Shown here piece after piece: positions 1 through 10,224 of a DNA stretch of 64,000 nt. Position 1 is the first letter of the stretch. Every line of letters starts with the position of its first letter. The position numbers and the translations under genes are program-made. The notes under the pieces are model-generated. The model searched no databases. It was given only the letters and a program-made list of their open reading frames with translations, and was not told the origin of the DNA. The stretch lies in assembly GCA_016708585.1 (NCBI GenBank), contig JADJFK010000023.1, positions 1 to 64,000 on the forward strand, written 5' to 3'. The stretch comes from Sulfuritalea sp. (GTDB lineage: Bacteria; Pseudomonadota; Gammaproteobacteria; Burkholderiales; Rhodocyclaceae).

Positions 1-245
1 GATGCGCGCGGCAAGACGGCCTACCGTAGCCGCGCTGCACGCGCGAGGCACATCCGGCGCAGAGAAGGCCAGATTTCAACATCTGCACCTCGCAGGTGCT
101 GCTGGCCAACATCGCCGGCATGTACGCGGTGTGGCACGGGCCGAAAGGCCTGCGCGCCATCGCCTCGCGCATCCACCGCCTCGCCGCCCTGCTGGCCGGC
201 GCGCTGGGCGTCACGGGGCGCGACTTCTTCGACAGCTTCGAACTG

Positions 246-296
246 AAAGTTATGCGAAGCGGTATCCCCGGGGACGGCGCCGGCGAGACGGCAAAG
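246..296 (+). repeat. Dispersed repeat, intermediate form (in gcvP)
   Basis: Starts AAAGTTATG and ends GGCGCCGGCGAGACGGC. It resembles the long copies at 12846 and 14981 with the left arm of the hairpin missing. In the gcvP frame it reads about 16 residues without a stop. Confidence 0.6.
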
Positions 297-1305
297 ATCA
301 TTCAGGCGGCGGTCGCCGCCGGCTACAACCTGCGCCGCGTCGACGACGAAACGCTCGGCATCAGCGTGGACGAGACCACCACGCGCGAGGACGTCGCCGC
401 GCTGCTGAAGCTCTTCGGCCACACGGGAGCCCCGGTCGAAGCGCTTGACGCCGCCCGCCCCTGCGCGATTCCGGTGACGCTGCAGCGGCGCGAGCCGATC
501 CTGACCCATCCCGTGTTCAACACCCACCACACCGAGCACGGCATGCTGCGCTACCTCAAGCGCCTGCAGAACCGCGACCTGGCGCTGGACCACGCCATGA
601 TCCCGCTCGGCTCCTGCACCGCAGAAGCTCAACGCCGCCGCCGAGATGATCCCGGTGTCGTGGCCCGAATTTTCGCCAGATGCATCCCTTCGCCCCGCTC
701 GACCCAGGCGCAGGGCTACGTCGTCGAACTGATCACCGGGCTGGAGAACCAGCTCAAGGCGATCACCGGCTTCGATGCCGTCTGCATGCAGCCGAATTCC
801 GGCGCGCAGGGCGAGTACGCCGGGCTGGTATCGATCCGCCGCTTCCAGGAAGCCAACGGCCAGGGCGAGCGCAACATCTGCCTGATCCCGAAGTCGGCCC
901 ACGGCACCAACCCGGCCACGGCGCAGATGTGCGGGCTGGAAGTGGTCGCGGTGGCCTGCGACGACAGCGGCAACGTCGATGTCGCCGACCTCAAGACCAA
1001 GGCCGCGCAGCACGCCGCGAACCTGTCCTGCCTGATGATCACCTACCCCTCCACCCACGGCGTGTTCGAGGAATCGGTGCGCGACATCTGCGCCATCGTG
1101 CATGCCCACGGCGGCCAGGTGTACATGGACGGCGCCAACCTCAATGCCCAGGTCGGCCTCTGCCGCCCGGCCGACATCGGCGCCGACGTCTCGCACATCA
1201 ACCTGCACAAGACCTTCGCCATCCCGCACGGCGGCGGCGGACCGGGCATGGGCCCGATCGGGCTCAAGAGCCATCTGGTGCCTTTTGCGCCAGGGCATTT
1301 CCTCC

Positions 1306-1385
1306 CATCCCCCCAACCCTCCCCTTGAAGGGGAGGGAGCAAAACTCCTCCCCCTTCAAGGGGGAGGCCGGGAGGGGGATGGGGT
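1306..1385. repeat. Double-hairpin palindromic element (REP/BIME-like) inside gcvP
   Basis: Two near-perfect palindromes lie back to back: CCCTCCCCTTGAAGGGGAGG, then CTCCCCCTTCAAGGGGGAG. They are flanked by an outer inverted pair (CCATCCCCCC / GGGGGATGGGG). The element sits where GcvP normally runs from PFAPGH to VSAAPWGSASILP. It introduces a TGA and shifts the frame, so it interrupts the gene unless it is an assembly chimera. Similar C-rich/G-rich palindromes are common interspersed repeats in betaproteobacterial genomes. Confidence 0.75.
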
Positions 1386-2009
1386 CGGTCTCCGCCGCCC
1401 CCTGGGGCTCGGCGTCCATCCTGCCGATCTCCTGGATGTACATCACCATGATGGGCGGCGCCGGCCTCACGCGCGCCACCGAGATCGCGATACTCAACGC
1501 CAACTACGTCGCGGCGAAACTCAGGACCACTACCCGGTGCTCTACACCGGCAGCCAGGGCCGCGTAGCCCACGAGTGCATTCTCGACGTGCGTGCCATCA
1601 AGGCGGCGACCGGCGTGGCCGAGATCGACATCGCCAAGCGCCTGATGGACTACGGCTTCCACGCCCCGACGGTGAGCTTCCCGGTGGCCGGCACGCTGAT
1701 GGTGGAGCCCACCGAGTCCGAGGACAAGGCCGAGCTCGACCGCTTCTGCGCCGCGATGTGCAGCATCCGCGACGAGATCCGCCGCATCGAGACCGGCGAA
1801 TGGACGTTGGAACAGAGCCCGCTCAAGCACGCACCGCACACCGAGGCCGACATGATCGGCGACTGGACGCGGCCTTACTCGCGCCAGCAGGCCGTGTTCC
1901 CGCTGCCCTGGGTGGCCGAGAACAAGTTCTGGCCGTTCGTGAATCGCATCGACGACGTGCACGGCGACCGCAACCTGTTCTGCGGCTGCGTGCCGATGGA
2001 GAATTACAC

Positions 2010-2543
2010 ATGAGCCAAGCGCCCGTCCATCTCGTACTCACCGTCATCGGCGACGATCGCCCCGGCCTGGTCGGCGAACTTTCCGCCGCGATCAGCGCCC
2101 ATCAGGGCAACTGGCTGGAATCCTCGATGGCGCAGCTGGCCGGCAAGTTTGCCGGCATCGTCGAGGTCAGCGTCGGTGCCGCGCAAGCGGAGGCACTGGG
2201 CACGGCATTGGGCCAGCTCAAGGGGCTGAAAGTCACGGTGGAATCGGCCACCCTTCAAAAGTCGGCGCCTGCGGGACGGCGGCTGAAGCTGGCGCTGGTC
2301 GGCCACGACCGCATCGGCATCGTGCGCGAGGTGTCGCAGGTGCTGGCGCACCACGCGGTCAATGTCGAAAGCCTCGACACCCACACCTCCAGCGCGCCGA
2401 TGTCGGCCGCCGTGCTGTTCCATGCCGTGGCCGAACTGACGGCCGCGCCGGACCTCGATGTTTCCGCGTTGACCGGGGAACTGGAGCGCATCTCGAACGA
2501 TCTGATGGTCGATATCACGCTCGACGAAACCATCCGGGTTTGA
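2010..2543 (+). CDS. gcvR: ACT-domain regulator, glycine cleavage repressor (GcvR-like)
   Basis: A 177-residue protein with two ACT modules (about residues 6-80 and 90-175), each opening with a beta strand and a D(D/H)RPG/IG-type turn: IGDDRPGLVGELS and GHDRIGIVREVS. This is the GcvR layout. In E. coli, GcvR binds glycine and antagonises GcvA. Its ATG overlaps the gcvP stop (ATGA), consistent with translational coupling and a role in glycine cleavage control. The linker between the ACT modules contains a copy of the dispersed repeat (2257-2280, reading QKSAPAGRR). The assignment to an ACT regulator is firm; the glycine role rests mainly on context. Confidence 0.8.
   Translation: MSQAPVHLVLTVIGDDRPGLVGELSAAISAHQGNWLESSMAQLAGKFAGIVEVSVGAAQAEALGTALGQLKGLKVTVESATLQKSAPAGRRLKLALVGHDRIGIVREVSQVLAHHAVNVESLDTHTSSAPMSAAVLFHAVAELTAAPDLDVSALTGELERISNDLMVDITLDETIRV
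2257..2280 (+). repeat. Dispersed 24-base repeat (in gcvR linker)
   Basis: AAAAGTCGGCGC, then seven bases (CTGCGGG), then ACGGC. It lies between the two ACT domains and keeps the frame. Confidence 0.6.
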
Positions 2544-2547
2544 GCGC

Positions 2548-3234
2548 ATGTACACCCTGCACATCACCAACAAGAACTACTCCTCCTGGTCGCTGCGGCC
2601 CTGGGTGCTGATGCGCGCCTGCGGCATCGAATTCGACGAGGTGCTGCACCGTTTCACGCCCGGCAGTCCGAGCGACTTCCGCGGCATTTCGCCCTCCGGC
2701 CGGGTGCCCTGGCTGGAGGATGGCGACACCGTGGTCTGGGATTCGCTCGCCATCGCCGAATACCTTGCCGAGCGGCATCCGCAGGTCTGGCCGGCCGACG
2801 ACCGGGCCCGCGCCTGGGCGCGTTGCGCCGCCGCCGAAATGCATTCCGGCTTCGCCTGCCTGCGCAACGAACACGGCATGAACATCGGCGTCCGCGTCGC
2901 CGTCACGAATCGCTCGCCCGGCCTGCTGGCGGATATCGCCCGCATCGAACGCCTGTGGAGCGAAGGCGTCGACCGCTACGGCGGCCCCTTCCTCGCCGGG
3001 CCGGAATTCAGCGCCGTCGACGCCTTCTTCGCGCCGGTGGTCTACCGCTTCCGCAGCTACGGCGTCACCGTGGCCGACACCAGCGCCGACTACATGGATG
3101 CCATGCTCGGCCATCCGGCGCTGCGGGAGTGGGAACTGGCCGCACTCGACGAGGACTTCCGCGATCCGGCGCACGAGGCGGAGCTGGCGCAGATCGGCAC
3201 CGTGACCGACGACCTGCGCGTAGCGGCGACGTGA
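2548..3234 (+). CDS. Glutathione S-transferase family protein
   Basis: A cytosolic GST-like protein of 228 residues. The N-terminal thioredoxin-fold half (1-80) includes NKNYSSWSLRPW, in which a Ser takes the usual catalytic position, then the GSH-binding cis-Pro region GRVPWLED and the DSLAIAEYL motif. The helical C-terminal domain holds FLAGPEFSAVDAFFAPV, the family N-capping motif. It starts 4 bases after the gcvR-like stop, so it is probably cotranscribed. GSTs of this type conjugate or isomerise small electrophiles; no substrate can be named from sequence. Its stop overlaps the GTG start of trhP. Confidence 0.85.
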   Translation: MYTLHITNKNYSSWSLRPWVLMRACGIEFDEVLHRFTPGSPSDFRGISPSGRVPWLEDGDTVVWDSLAIAEYLAERHPQVWPADDRARAWARCAAAEMHSGFACLRNEHGMNIGVRVAVTNRSPGLLADIARIERLWSEGVDRYGGPFLAGPEFSAVDAFFAPVVYRFRSYGVTVADTSADYMDAMLGHPALREWELAALDEDFRDPAHEAELAQIGTVTDDLRVAAT

Positions 3235-4550
3235 AGGCGCCCGAACTGCTGGCGCCCGCCGGTTCGCCGGCGATGGCGCGCACGGCGCTGGATTTCGGCG
3301 CCGACGCGATCTACGCCGGCCAGCCGCGCTACAGCCTGCGCGTGCGCAACAACGAATTCGGCGACATCACCGCGCTGGGCGCCGCGATCGCCGCCGCCCA
3401 CGCCCGCGGCAAGCGCTTCTACGTGGTCAGCAACGTGCTGCCGCACAACGCCAAGCTCAAGACCTACCTCGACGACATGGCGCCGGTGGTCGCGCTCGCG
3501 CCCGACGCGCTGATCATGGCCGACCCCGGCCTGATCGCCATGGTGCGCGAACGCTGGCCGCACATGGCCATCCACCTCTCGGTGCAGGCCAACACGGTGA
3601 ACCATGCCGCGGTGAAGTTCTGGCGCGCCGCCGGCATCAGCCGCGTCATCCTCTCGCGCGAACTCTCGCTCGACGAAGTCGCCGAGATCCGCCAGGAATG
3701 CCCGGACACCGAACTGGAAGTCTTCGTCCATGGCGCGCTGTGCATCGCCTACTCGGGGCGCTGCCTGCTCTCCGGCTACTTCAACCACCGCGACCCCAAC
3801 CAGGGCAGCTGCACCAATTCCTGCCGCTGGGACTACAAGGTCCATGAAGGCAGCGAGGACGCCACCGGCGACGTCGACCTCGCCGTGCCGCGAGCGCCGA
3901 CTTTTCCGGCCGCGCCGTCGACGCTGCGCCGCCCCGGCGCCTGGCTGATCGAGGAACGCGAGCGCCCCGGCGAATACATGCCGATCGAGGAAGACGAACA
4001 CGGCAGCTACATCCTCAACTCGAAGGACCTGCGCGCCATCGAGTACGTCGCGCGGCTGGCCGAGATCGGCGTCGATTCGCTGAAGATCGAGGGCCGCACC
4101 AAGTCGCCCTACTACGTCGCGCGCAGCTGCCAGAGCTACCGCCAGGCCATCGACGACGCCGTCGCCGGGCGGCCCTTCGATGCGCGCCTGATCGGCCAGC
4201 TCGACGGGCTGGCCAACCGCGGCTACACCGCCGGCTTCTACGAGCGCCGCCCCGACCGCGACTACCAGAACTACCTGCGCGGCAGCTCCGAATCCAGCCG
4301 CAGCCAGTATGTCGGCGACGTCACCGGCTACGGCGCCGACGGACTGGCCGAGATGGCGGTGAAGAACCACTTCGCGCTCGGCGACCGGCTGGAGATCGTC
4401 CGCCCGCAGGGCAACCTCGAACTGGTGATCGAGGCCATGCGCAATCGCGACGACGCACCGGTCACGGTCGCGCCCGGCAGCGGCCATCACGTCCGCATCG
4501 CCCTGCCCCCGGGCTGCGAGGGTGCCTTCGTCGCGAAATTCCTGGCGTGA
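3231..4550 (+). CDS. trhP: tRNA 5-hydroxyuridine formation protein TrhP (peptidase U32 family)
   Basis: A 439-residue protein close to E. coli YegQ/TrhP along its whole length. TrhP takes part in prephenate-dependent hydroxylation of wobble uridine (ho5U34) in tRNA. Visible family blocks are ELLAPAGSP, YAGQPRYSLRVRNNEF, IHLSVQAN, RVILSRELSLDEV, and the cysteine-rich VFVHGALCIAYSGRCLLSGY followed by NQGSCTNSCRWDY. These four cysteines form the Fe-S cluster site expected for U32 hydroxylases. LKIEGRTKS is also present. The GTG start at 3231 overlaps the GST stop. A dispersed repeat (3882-3905) lies in the variable linker after the cysteine block. Confidence 0.92.
   Translation: MKAPELLAPAGSPAMARTALDFGADAIYAGQPRYSLRVRNNEFGDITALGAAIAAAHARGKRFYVVSNVLPHNAKLKTYLDDMAPVVALAPDALIMADPGLIAMVRERWPHMAIHLSVQANTVNHAAVKFWRAAGISRVILSRELSLDEVAEIRQECPDTELEVFVHGALCIAYSGRCLLSGYFNHRDPNQGSCTNSCRWDYKVHEGSEDATGDVDLAVPRAPTFPAAPSTLRRPGAWLIEERERPGEYMPIEEDEHGSYILNSKDLRAIEYVARLAEIGVDSLKIEGRTKSPYYVARSCQSYRQAIDDAVAGRPFDARLIGQLDGLANRGYTAGFYERRPDRDYQNYLRGSSESSRSQYVGDVTGYGADGLAEMAVKNHFALGDRLEIVRPQGNLELVIEAMRNRDDAPVTVAPGSGHHVRIALPPGCEGAFVAKFLA
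3882..3905 (-). repeat. Dispersed 24-base repeat (in trhP)
   Basis: On the minus strand: AAAAGTCGGCGC, TCGCGGC, ACGGC. It falls in the poorly conserved linker of TrhP and is read in frame as AVPRAPTF. Confidence 0.6.
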
Positions 4551-4812
4551 GCACGCTGAAGGAAATCCGCATCCCGATCTATCCCGAGTGCTGGGAGACC
4601 TGCGGCAGCTGCGCCCAGGGCGACATCACGGTGTGGGAGATCCTGGTCAAGCCCGGCGACACGGTCAAGTTCGACGACAACGTGATCACCCTGGAAACCG
4701 GCAAGGTCGCGCTCGACATCCAGACCCCGCACGCCGGCACCGTGGCCGAGGTCTTCGTCGAAGAAGGCCACCATGTCGCCGAGGGGACGCTGGTGATGAC
4801 CATAGCGACCGG
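4547..4812 (+). CDS. Biotinyl/lipoyl-domain protein, 3' end lost in G tract
   Basis: The first 88 or so residues form a lipoyl/biotinyl carrier domain. The modification hairpin is TLETGKVALDIQTPHAG, with the lysine expected to carry lipoate or biotin, and the typical GD(T)V and VEEGHHV strands flank it. The N-terminus has an unusual cysteine group, CWETCGSC. The GTG start at 4547 overlaps the trhP stop by 4 bases. After about 4812 the sequence turns into G runs and no protein can be read, so the true end and any further domain are unknown. It could be a stand-alone carrier or the N-terminus of a dehydrogenase or acyltransferase subunit. Confidence 0.7.
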
Positions 4813-5060
<248 letters not shown>

Positions 5061-5110
5061 CGCCCCAAGACTGAGCTTCCCTCTGTTTTTCGTCTTCCAA
5101 CCCAACGGCA

Positions 5111-6002
5111 TTATGCCGCCAATTGCTGCTCATGCTGAATGCTGATCCAGTCGTCCAGGAACTTCATGGGCGAGGCGTAGCCGAGCGTGGAATGCTGTCG
5201 TCTTCGGTTGTAGAACGGTTCGATATAGTCGAACAGATCGGCTTCCGCTGCGGCCCGCGTACTGTAGCGGGTGCCATGCACCCGCTCATTCTTCAGGCTG
5301 TTGAAGAAGCTCTCCGTGGGCGCGTTGTCCCAGCAATTGCCCTTGCGGCTCATCGAGCAGATCATCCCGTACCCTTCCAGCCGCGCCTGAAAGGCGTGGC
5401 TCGCATACTGGCTTCCCCGGTCGGAGTGATGGATCAAACCCGGCGCCGGCTTCTTGCGGAACCACGCCATGGTCAGCGCATCGATCACGATGTCCGCCGT
5501 CATTCGAGGCTTGATCGACCAGCCGACGACTTCCCTGTTGAACAGATCGAGGACCACGGCCAGGTAGAGCCAACCCTCGTCAGTCCAGATGTAGGTCATG
5601 TCGGCAGTCCAGACCTGATTCGGTGCCGCCGGCGTGAAGTCTCTGGCCAGCAGGTTCGGCGCCACCGGCAGCGAGTGCTTCGAATCGGTCGTCGCCTTGA
5701 AACGTCGCTTGTGGCGTGCCCGGATGCCGTTCTCCCGCATCAGACGCTCGACGCGTTCCTTGCTCGCCGGGAATCCTCTGTCGCGCAGTTCGCGCACCAT
5801 GCGTGGGCTACCGTAGGCACCCCTTCAACTCCTGGTGAATCGCCTGGATCAGCGCCAGCATCTGCGTGTCGGTCAGGCGTGTCCGCGTCGGACTGCCACC
5901 GCCCTTCCAGGCGCGGTAACCGCTCATGCTGACCGTCAGGGCTTCGCACATCGGCGCCAGTTCAAATTCATCCCGGTGCGTATCGATCCAGGCGTACTTC
6001 AC
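5111..6002 (-). pseudogene. IS3-family transposase OrfB, one frameshift
   Basis: Integrase-core transposase. The DDE residues are visible in WTADMTYIW, HHSDRGSQYAS and NAPTESFFNSLKNE, and the protein ends in the usual YNRRRQHSTLGYASP region. The GTG start (VKYAWIDTHRDEF) lies next to the orfA end. One extra base near 5821 breaks the frame: upstream reads HQELKG, downstream continues AYGSPRMVRELRDRG. Otherwise it is full length for the family. The break is either a true inactivating mutation or a sequencing indel. Confidence 0.85.
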
Positions 6003-6309
6003 AGTGCTTCTCTCGCAAAGTACGCCGCCGCTTTTTTAGGATTTCGTTCTCCCGCTTGAGCCGCAGGTTCTCCGCACGCACTCTGGAGAGTTCCATTTGC
6101 TCCGCCGTGACCGGCTTCGTTCCGGGGCCATTGAGCTTGCCAGCGTCAAATGCCTTGACCCAGTTGCGCAGGGTCTGCTCGATCAGCCCCAGTTCCTTCG
6201 CTACTACTCCCGCCGTCTGGCCTGCCTTCACTCGCTTTACCGCCAATTCCCGGAATTCGGGCGTGTATTCTTGCTTCGGTATCTTCTTCAACTTCGCTTC
6301 TCCTTCCAA
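5968..6309 (-). CDS. IS3-family transposase OrfA (HTH), altered 3' end
   Basis: A helix-turn-helix protein of IS3 elements: EYTPEFRELAVKRV, the HTH core VAKELGLIEQTLRNWVK, and a leucine-zipper-like tail LRLKRENEILKK. IS3 elements use an A-rich slippery site here to make the OrfAB fusion. The run read here is A6 before GCGGCG. With one more A the frame would continue as AAAYFAREAL and stop in the normal way. As read, the tail runs on as KKRRRTLREKHC, so one A has probably been lost, either in the organism or in sequencing. Confidence 0.8.
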   Translation of the reverse strand: MEGEAKLKKIPKQEYTPEFRELAVKRVKAGQTAGVVAKELGLIEQTLRNWVKAFDAGKLNGPGTKPVTAEQMELSRVRAENLRLKRENEILKKRRRTLREKHCEVRLDRYAPG

Positions 6310-6390
6310 TTTGCCGGGGCGTTATACCCCATCTCTTGGAAGACGAATTTTCGGGGGAAGCTCACGTATTCAAGGCCCCGCCCTTTGAGC

Positions 6391-6760
6391 CGCGGGGGGA
6401 GGAAAAGGGGTGGTCGCCCCCTCGCTGTGCGGGGGTGGCGGCGGAAGGGGCCGGGGGGGCGGGGGGGGGGCGGTGGGGTGGTGAGGGGGGGCGGGTGCGG
6501 GGGGGGTGCCGCCCGGGGGCGCCCCCCGGGGGGGGGGGGGGGGTCCCCGCCCCCGGCCCCGGGGGGGGGCGGGGGGGCCCCCGCGCGGGGGCGGGGGGGA
6601 GGGGCGGGGGGCCCCGCCCCGGCGGGGGCGGGCGGGGGGGGGCCCCGGCCGGGGGGGGGGGGGGGGGGGGCGCGGCGGGGGAGAGGGGGGGGCAAGGCCA
6701 GGCCGGGGCGGGGGGCCGGCCCCGGGGGCGGGGGGGGGGGGGGGCGGGCGCCCCCCGGGG
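6391..6760. other. Second near-pure G tract, probable artefact
   Basis: About 370 bases of G runs broken by short C and A insertions, beginning soon after the right IS end. It carries no readable gene and removes the start of the next gene. Like the first tract, the G is on the plus strand. Confidence 0.8.
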
Positions 6761-6985
6761 AGCAGGTTCGATGCACTGTGCCTGGAACCGGTTCCGGAAT
6801 ACGACAGCCAAAGGATCCGTGCGTTACGCGATCACCTCCAACTCAGCCAGGCCGTGCTTGCAGCCGTGCTGAATACGAGCTTGTCGACCGTCCGCAAGTG
6901 GGAGGTAGGTGACAAGCACCCCAGCGGTCCCTCGCTCAAGTTGTTGAACCTTCTGGAGCGGAAGGGGTTGGAGGCTGTTCTCTGA
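6761..6985 (+). CDS. HTH (XRE/HigA-type) antitoxin or regulator, 5' end lost
   Basis: The remaining 74 residues carry an XRE-type helix-turn-helix: IRALRDHLQLSQAVLAAVLN, then TSLSTVRKWEVGDKHPSGPS and LKLLNLLERKGLEAVL. This tail is characteristic of HigA-like antitoxins and their stand-alone relatives. The N-terminus disappears into the G tract, so the start and any upstream toxin partner cannot be seen. The neighbouring vapBC and ccdAB genes favour a toxin-antitoxin origin. Confidence 0.7.
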   Translation, partial: SRFDALCLEPVPEYDSQRIRALRDHLQLSQAVLAAVLNTSLSTVRKWEVGDKHPSGPSLKLLNLLERKGLEAVL

Positions 6986-6999
6986 AAGGAGCGATGAGA

Positions 7000-7037
7000 G
7001 GCGTTGCTTAGTCCCGGTAAGGGACTATCGCAATGCC
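7000..7037. terminator. Stem-loop between antitoxin remnant and vapBC
   Basis: GGCGTTGC and AGTCCC pair with GGGACT and GCAATGCC around a GGTAA loop, giving a long imperfect stem. There is no U run, so it may be a repeat-derived hairpin rather than a standard terminator. Confidence 0.4.
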
Positions 7038-7085
7038 TCGTAACGGGCCATTACCGGCGAAGCCTTGACGAATCGGCCGCGATAA

Positions 7086-7103
7086 ATATACTTGCAAATA
7101 TAT
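7086..7103. promoter_or_regulatory. AT-rich inverted repeat, likely VapBC operator
   Basis: ATATACTTGCAAATATAT is an inverted repeat centred on TTGCAA, with one mismatched pair. It starts 43 bases before vapB in otherwise GC-rich DNA. VapB ribbon-helix-helix antitoxins bind such palindromes to repress their own operon. Confidence 0.55.
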
Positions 7104-7128
7104 GTGCTGATCCTTGGGAGCTATCGCC

Positions 7129-7359
7129 ATGTCACAAATTACGCTGTATCTGGACGATGCCACGCAAGCGTTGGTCGAGCGGGCCGCGCAGGCCAATGGC
7201 CTGTCGAAGAGCCGCTGGGTGGCGGAAATCATCCGCAAGTACGCCGCCCATGAATGGCCGCAGGATTGCCTGGCCCTGGCGGGGCGCTTTTCCGACTTCC
7301 CCTTGCGCGAGGACAGCCCACCTTCACAGGCTGCCGATGTGCCGCGCGTGGGCTTTTGA
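7129..7359 (+). CDS. VapB-type ribbon-helix-helix antitoxin
   Basis: A 76-residue protein. The N-terminal ribbon-helix-helix (QITLYLDDATQALVERAAQA, then GLSKSRWVAEIIRKY) binds operator DNA as a dimer. The C-terminal tail (DFPLREDSPPSQAADVP) would wrap the toxin. The ATG at 7129 is preferred over the TTG at 7114 because the RHH begins directly after it. It lies 9 bases before the PIN toxin gene, and the pair forms a type II system. An inverted repeat upstream is a good operator candidate. Confidence 0.85.
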   Translation: MSQITLYLDDATQALVERAAQANGLSKSRWVAEIIRKYAAHEWPQDCLALAGRFSDFPLREDSPPSQAADVPRVGF

Positions 7360-7368
7360 CGGATTGCC

Positions 7369-7776
7369 ATGCTCATTCTCGACAGCAACACCATCAGCTA
7401 CTACTTTCGCGGCGACCCGCAGGTGGTGCCGCGCCTGCAAGCCCTGCCCCCCGCCGAAATCGGTGTTCCCGCCATTGTCGAATACGAACTGCGTTACGGT
7501 CTTTTGCGCTTGCCGCCGGAGGCCGCCCAACCCCGCCTTGCCGCATTGAGTGCCTTGCTGCGACCGCTACAGGTGTTGCCGTTCGATAGCGAATGCGCGG
7601 CTCACGCGGCCCGCATTCGCGCCGACCTCGAGGCCGCCGGCACTCCCATCGGCCCGCACGATACCCTGATCGCGGCTACAGCCTTGCGTTACCAAGGCAC
7701 ACTGGTGACGCGCAATGCGCGCGAATTTTCCCGCGTGCCGGGCTTGCAGTGCCTGAACTGGCACGAGAACCCATGA
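7369..7776 (+). CDS. vapC: VapC-type PIN-domain ribonuclease toxin
   Basis: A 135-residue PIN domain endonuclease. The acidic metal ligands are visible in ILDSNTISYYF, the EYELRYGLL helix and PHDTLIAATAL, and the C-terminus has the usual TRNAREFSRVPGLQCLNW. VapC toxins cut tRNA or rRNA when freed from VapB. Its length is normal and the catalytic residues are intact, so the toxin should be active. It lies in one operon with the antitoxin upstream. Confidence 0.9.
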   Translation: MLILDSNTISYYFRGDPQVVPRLQALPPAEIGVPAIVEYELRYGLLRLPPEAAQPRLAALSALLRPLQVLPFDSECAAHAARIRADLEAAGTPIGPHDTLIAATALRYQGTLVTRNAREFSRVPGLQCLNWHENP

Positions 7777-7869
7777 ACCAGGCGGCGAACCCCGCCGACA
7801 CCTGTGCCGTCAGCGTGGAACGACCGCTCCGAACCGCGTCCGCACAATCCGGCACTGGCCGCTGCCGGA

Positions 7870-7898
7870 TTGACGCGCATTCTCCATGCGCGTAAGCT
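7870..7898 (+). promoter_or_regulatory. Putative sigma70 promoter of ccdAB
   Basis: TTGACG at 7870-7875 and TAAGCT at 7893-7898 are separated by 17 bases and end 28 bases before the ccdA ATG. Confidence 0.4.
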
Positions 7899-7926
7899 GC
7901 GCGCACCATACATGCGGAGACCGGCC

Positions 7927-8172
7927 ATGAGCACCCCCACCAAGAAAGCCGCCAACCTGACCGTGCGCGCCGACCTGCTGGAAGAGGCCCGCGCGCGCAA
8001 GATCAACCTGTCGCAGACGCTGGAAACCGCGCTCGCCGCGGAACTCAAGAAACAGCGCGAAGCCGAATGGCTGGAGCAAAACAAGGAGGCCATCGCCGCC
8101 TACGGGCGCCTGATCGAGCGTGAAGGACTGCTTTCCGACAGTTATCGCAGCTTCATGCGCGGCGACGACTGA
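7927..8172 (+). CDS. ccdA: CcdA-type antitoxin
   Basis: An 81-residue CcdA-like antitoxin. The N-terminal ribbon-helix-helix (KKAANLTVRADLLEEARARK, INLSQTLETAL) is followed by a toxin-binding tail that ends ERE...SDSYRSFMRGDD, as in the F-plasmid protein. The ATG at 7927 is the first sensible start ahead of the RHH. Its stop overlaps the ccdB start (TGATG), which couples their translation. Confidence 0.9.
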   Translation: MSTPTKKAANLTVRADLLEEARARKINLSQTLETALAAELKKQREAEWLEQNKEAIAAYGRLIEREGLLSDSYRSFMRGDD

Positions 8173-8489
8173 TGGCCCACCTCGACGTCTACCTCAATCG
8201 CGACGCGCGAACCGCGAAATCGCGCCCCTATGTCGTGGAGTTGCAGAGCGGACTGCTCGACAACCTGCCGACAACAGTGATCGCTCCGCTGGCGAAACCC
8301 CAAAGCGTCGATCGGCTTTCCATTCTTCGTCTCAACCCCACGGTCAGCGTCAAGGGAACCGCCTTGATCCTGCTCGTCCAGGATCTCGCGGCAATTCCGC
8401 GGACCTTGCTGAAGGCCCCCGTCGCCAACCTCTCCCCCCAACGCGACGAGATCCTCGCCGCACTCGATTTTCTTTTTACTGGATTCTGA
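8172..8489 (+). CDS. ccdB: CcdB-type DNA gyrase toxin
   Basis: A 105-residue CcdB-like toxin that poisons DNA gyrase subunit A. The family pattern is clear: HLDVYLNRDARTAKSRPYVV at the N-terminus, PLAKP in the middle, LVQDLAAIPRTLLKAPVANL, and the C-terminal RDEILAALDFLFTGF, whose last residues are important for gyrase poisoning in the F-plasmid toxin. The gene is full length. ettA starts 3 bases after it, so the TA pair sits directly in front of a housekeeping gene. Confidence 0.9.
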   Translation: MAHLDVYLNRDARTAKSRPYVVELQSGLLDNLPTTVIAPLAKPQSVDRLSILRLNPTVSVKGTALILLVQDLAAIPRTLLKAPVANLSPQRDEILAALDFLFTGF

Positions 8490-8492
8490 AAC

Positions 8493-10157
<1,665 letters not shown>

Positions 10158-10158
10158 G

Positions 10159-10182
10159 AAAAGTCGGCGCCGGCGACACGGC
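10159..10182 (+). repeat. Dispersed 24-base repeat (after ettA)
   Basis: Exact consensus short form: AAAAGTCGGCGC, CGGCGAC, ACGGC. It is intergenic, directly behind the ettA stop, and identical to the copy in rlhA. Confidence 0.65.
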
Positions 10183-10224
10183 GGCACGAACGACGCGGCG
10201 GCGCGTGATCGTGACCGTCCTCGG

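Larger units (their letters stand above)
1..2013 (+). pseudogene. gcvP: Glycine dehydrogenase (P-protein), 5' cut by window, frame broken
   Basis: PLP-dependent glycine decarboxylase of the glycine cleavage system. The 5' end is outside the window. The PLP-lysine region LHKTFAIPHGGGGPG is readable near base 1200 and the protein ends CGCVPMENYT at 2013. The frame is not continuous. Small indels lie in the first 95 bases and at about 615-710. A palindromic element at 1306-1385 brings a stop (1326-1328) and a frame change. One C is missing near 1525, after NANYVAAKL. A dispersed-repeat copy at 246-296 is embedded in frame. Between the breaks the protein is well conserved, so some indels may be sequencing errors, while the palindromic insertion looks real. 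It overlaps the gcvR-like start by 4 bases, which suggests one transcript. Confidence 0.85.
5072..6364 (-). mobile_element. IS3-family insertion sequence, 1293 bp, complete ends
   Basis: The terminal inverted repeats are 29 bases long with six mismatches: 5072-5100 (TGAGCTTCCC...CGTCTTCCAA) and 6336-6364. The element holds an orfA/orfB pair on the minus strand with IS3-type products. The three bases outside each end (GAC and CGT) do not form a target duplication. Both flanks run into G tracts, so the true insertion site cannot be judged. Confidence 0.92.
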
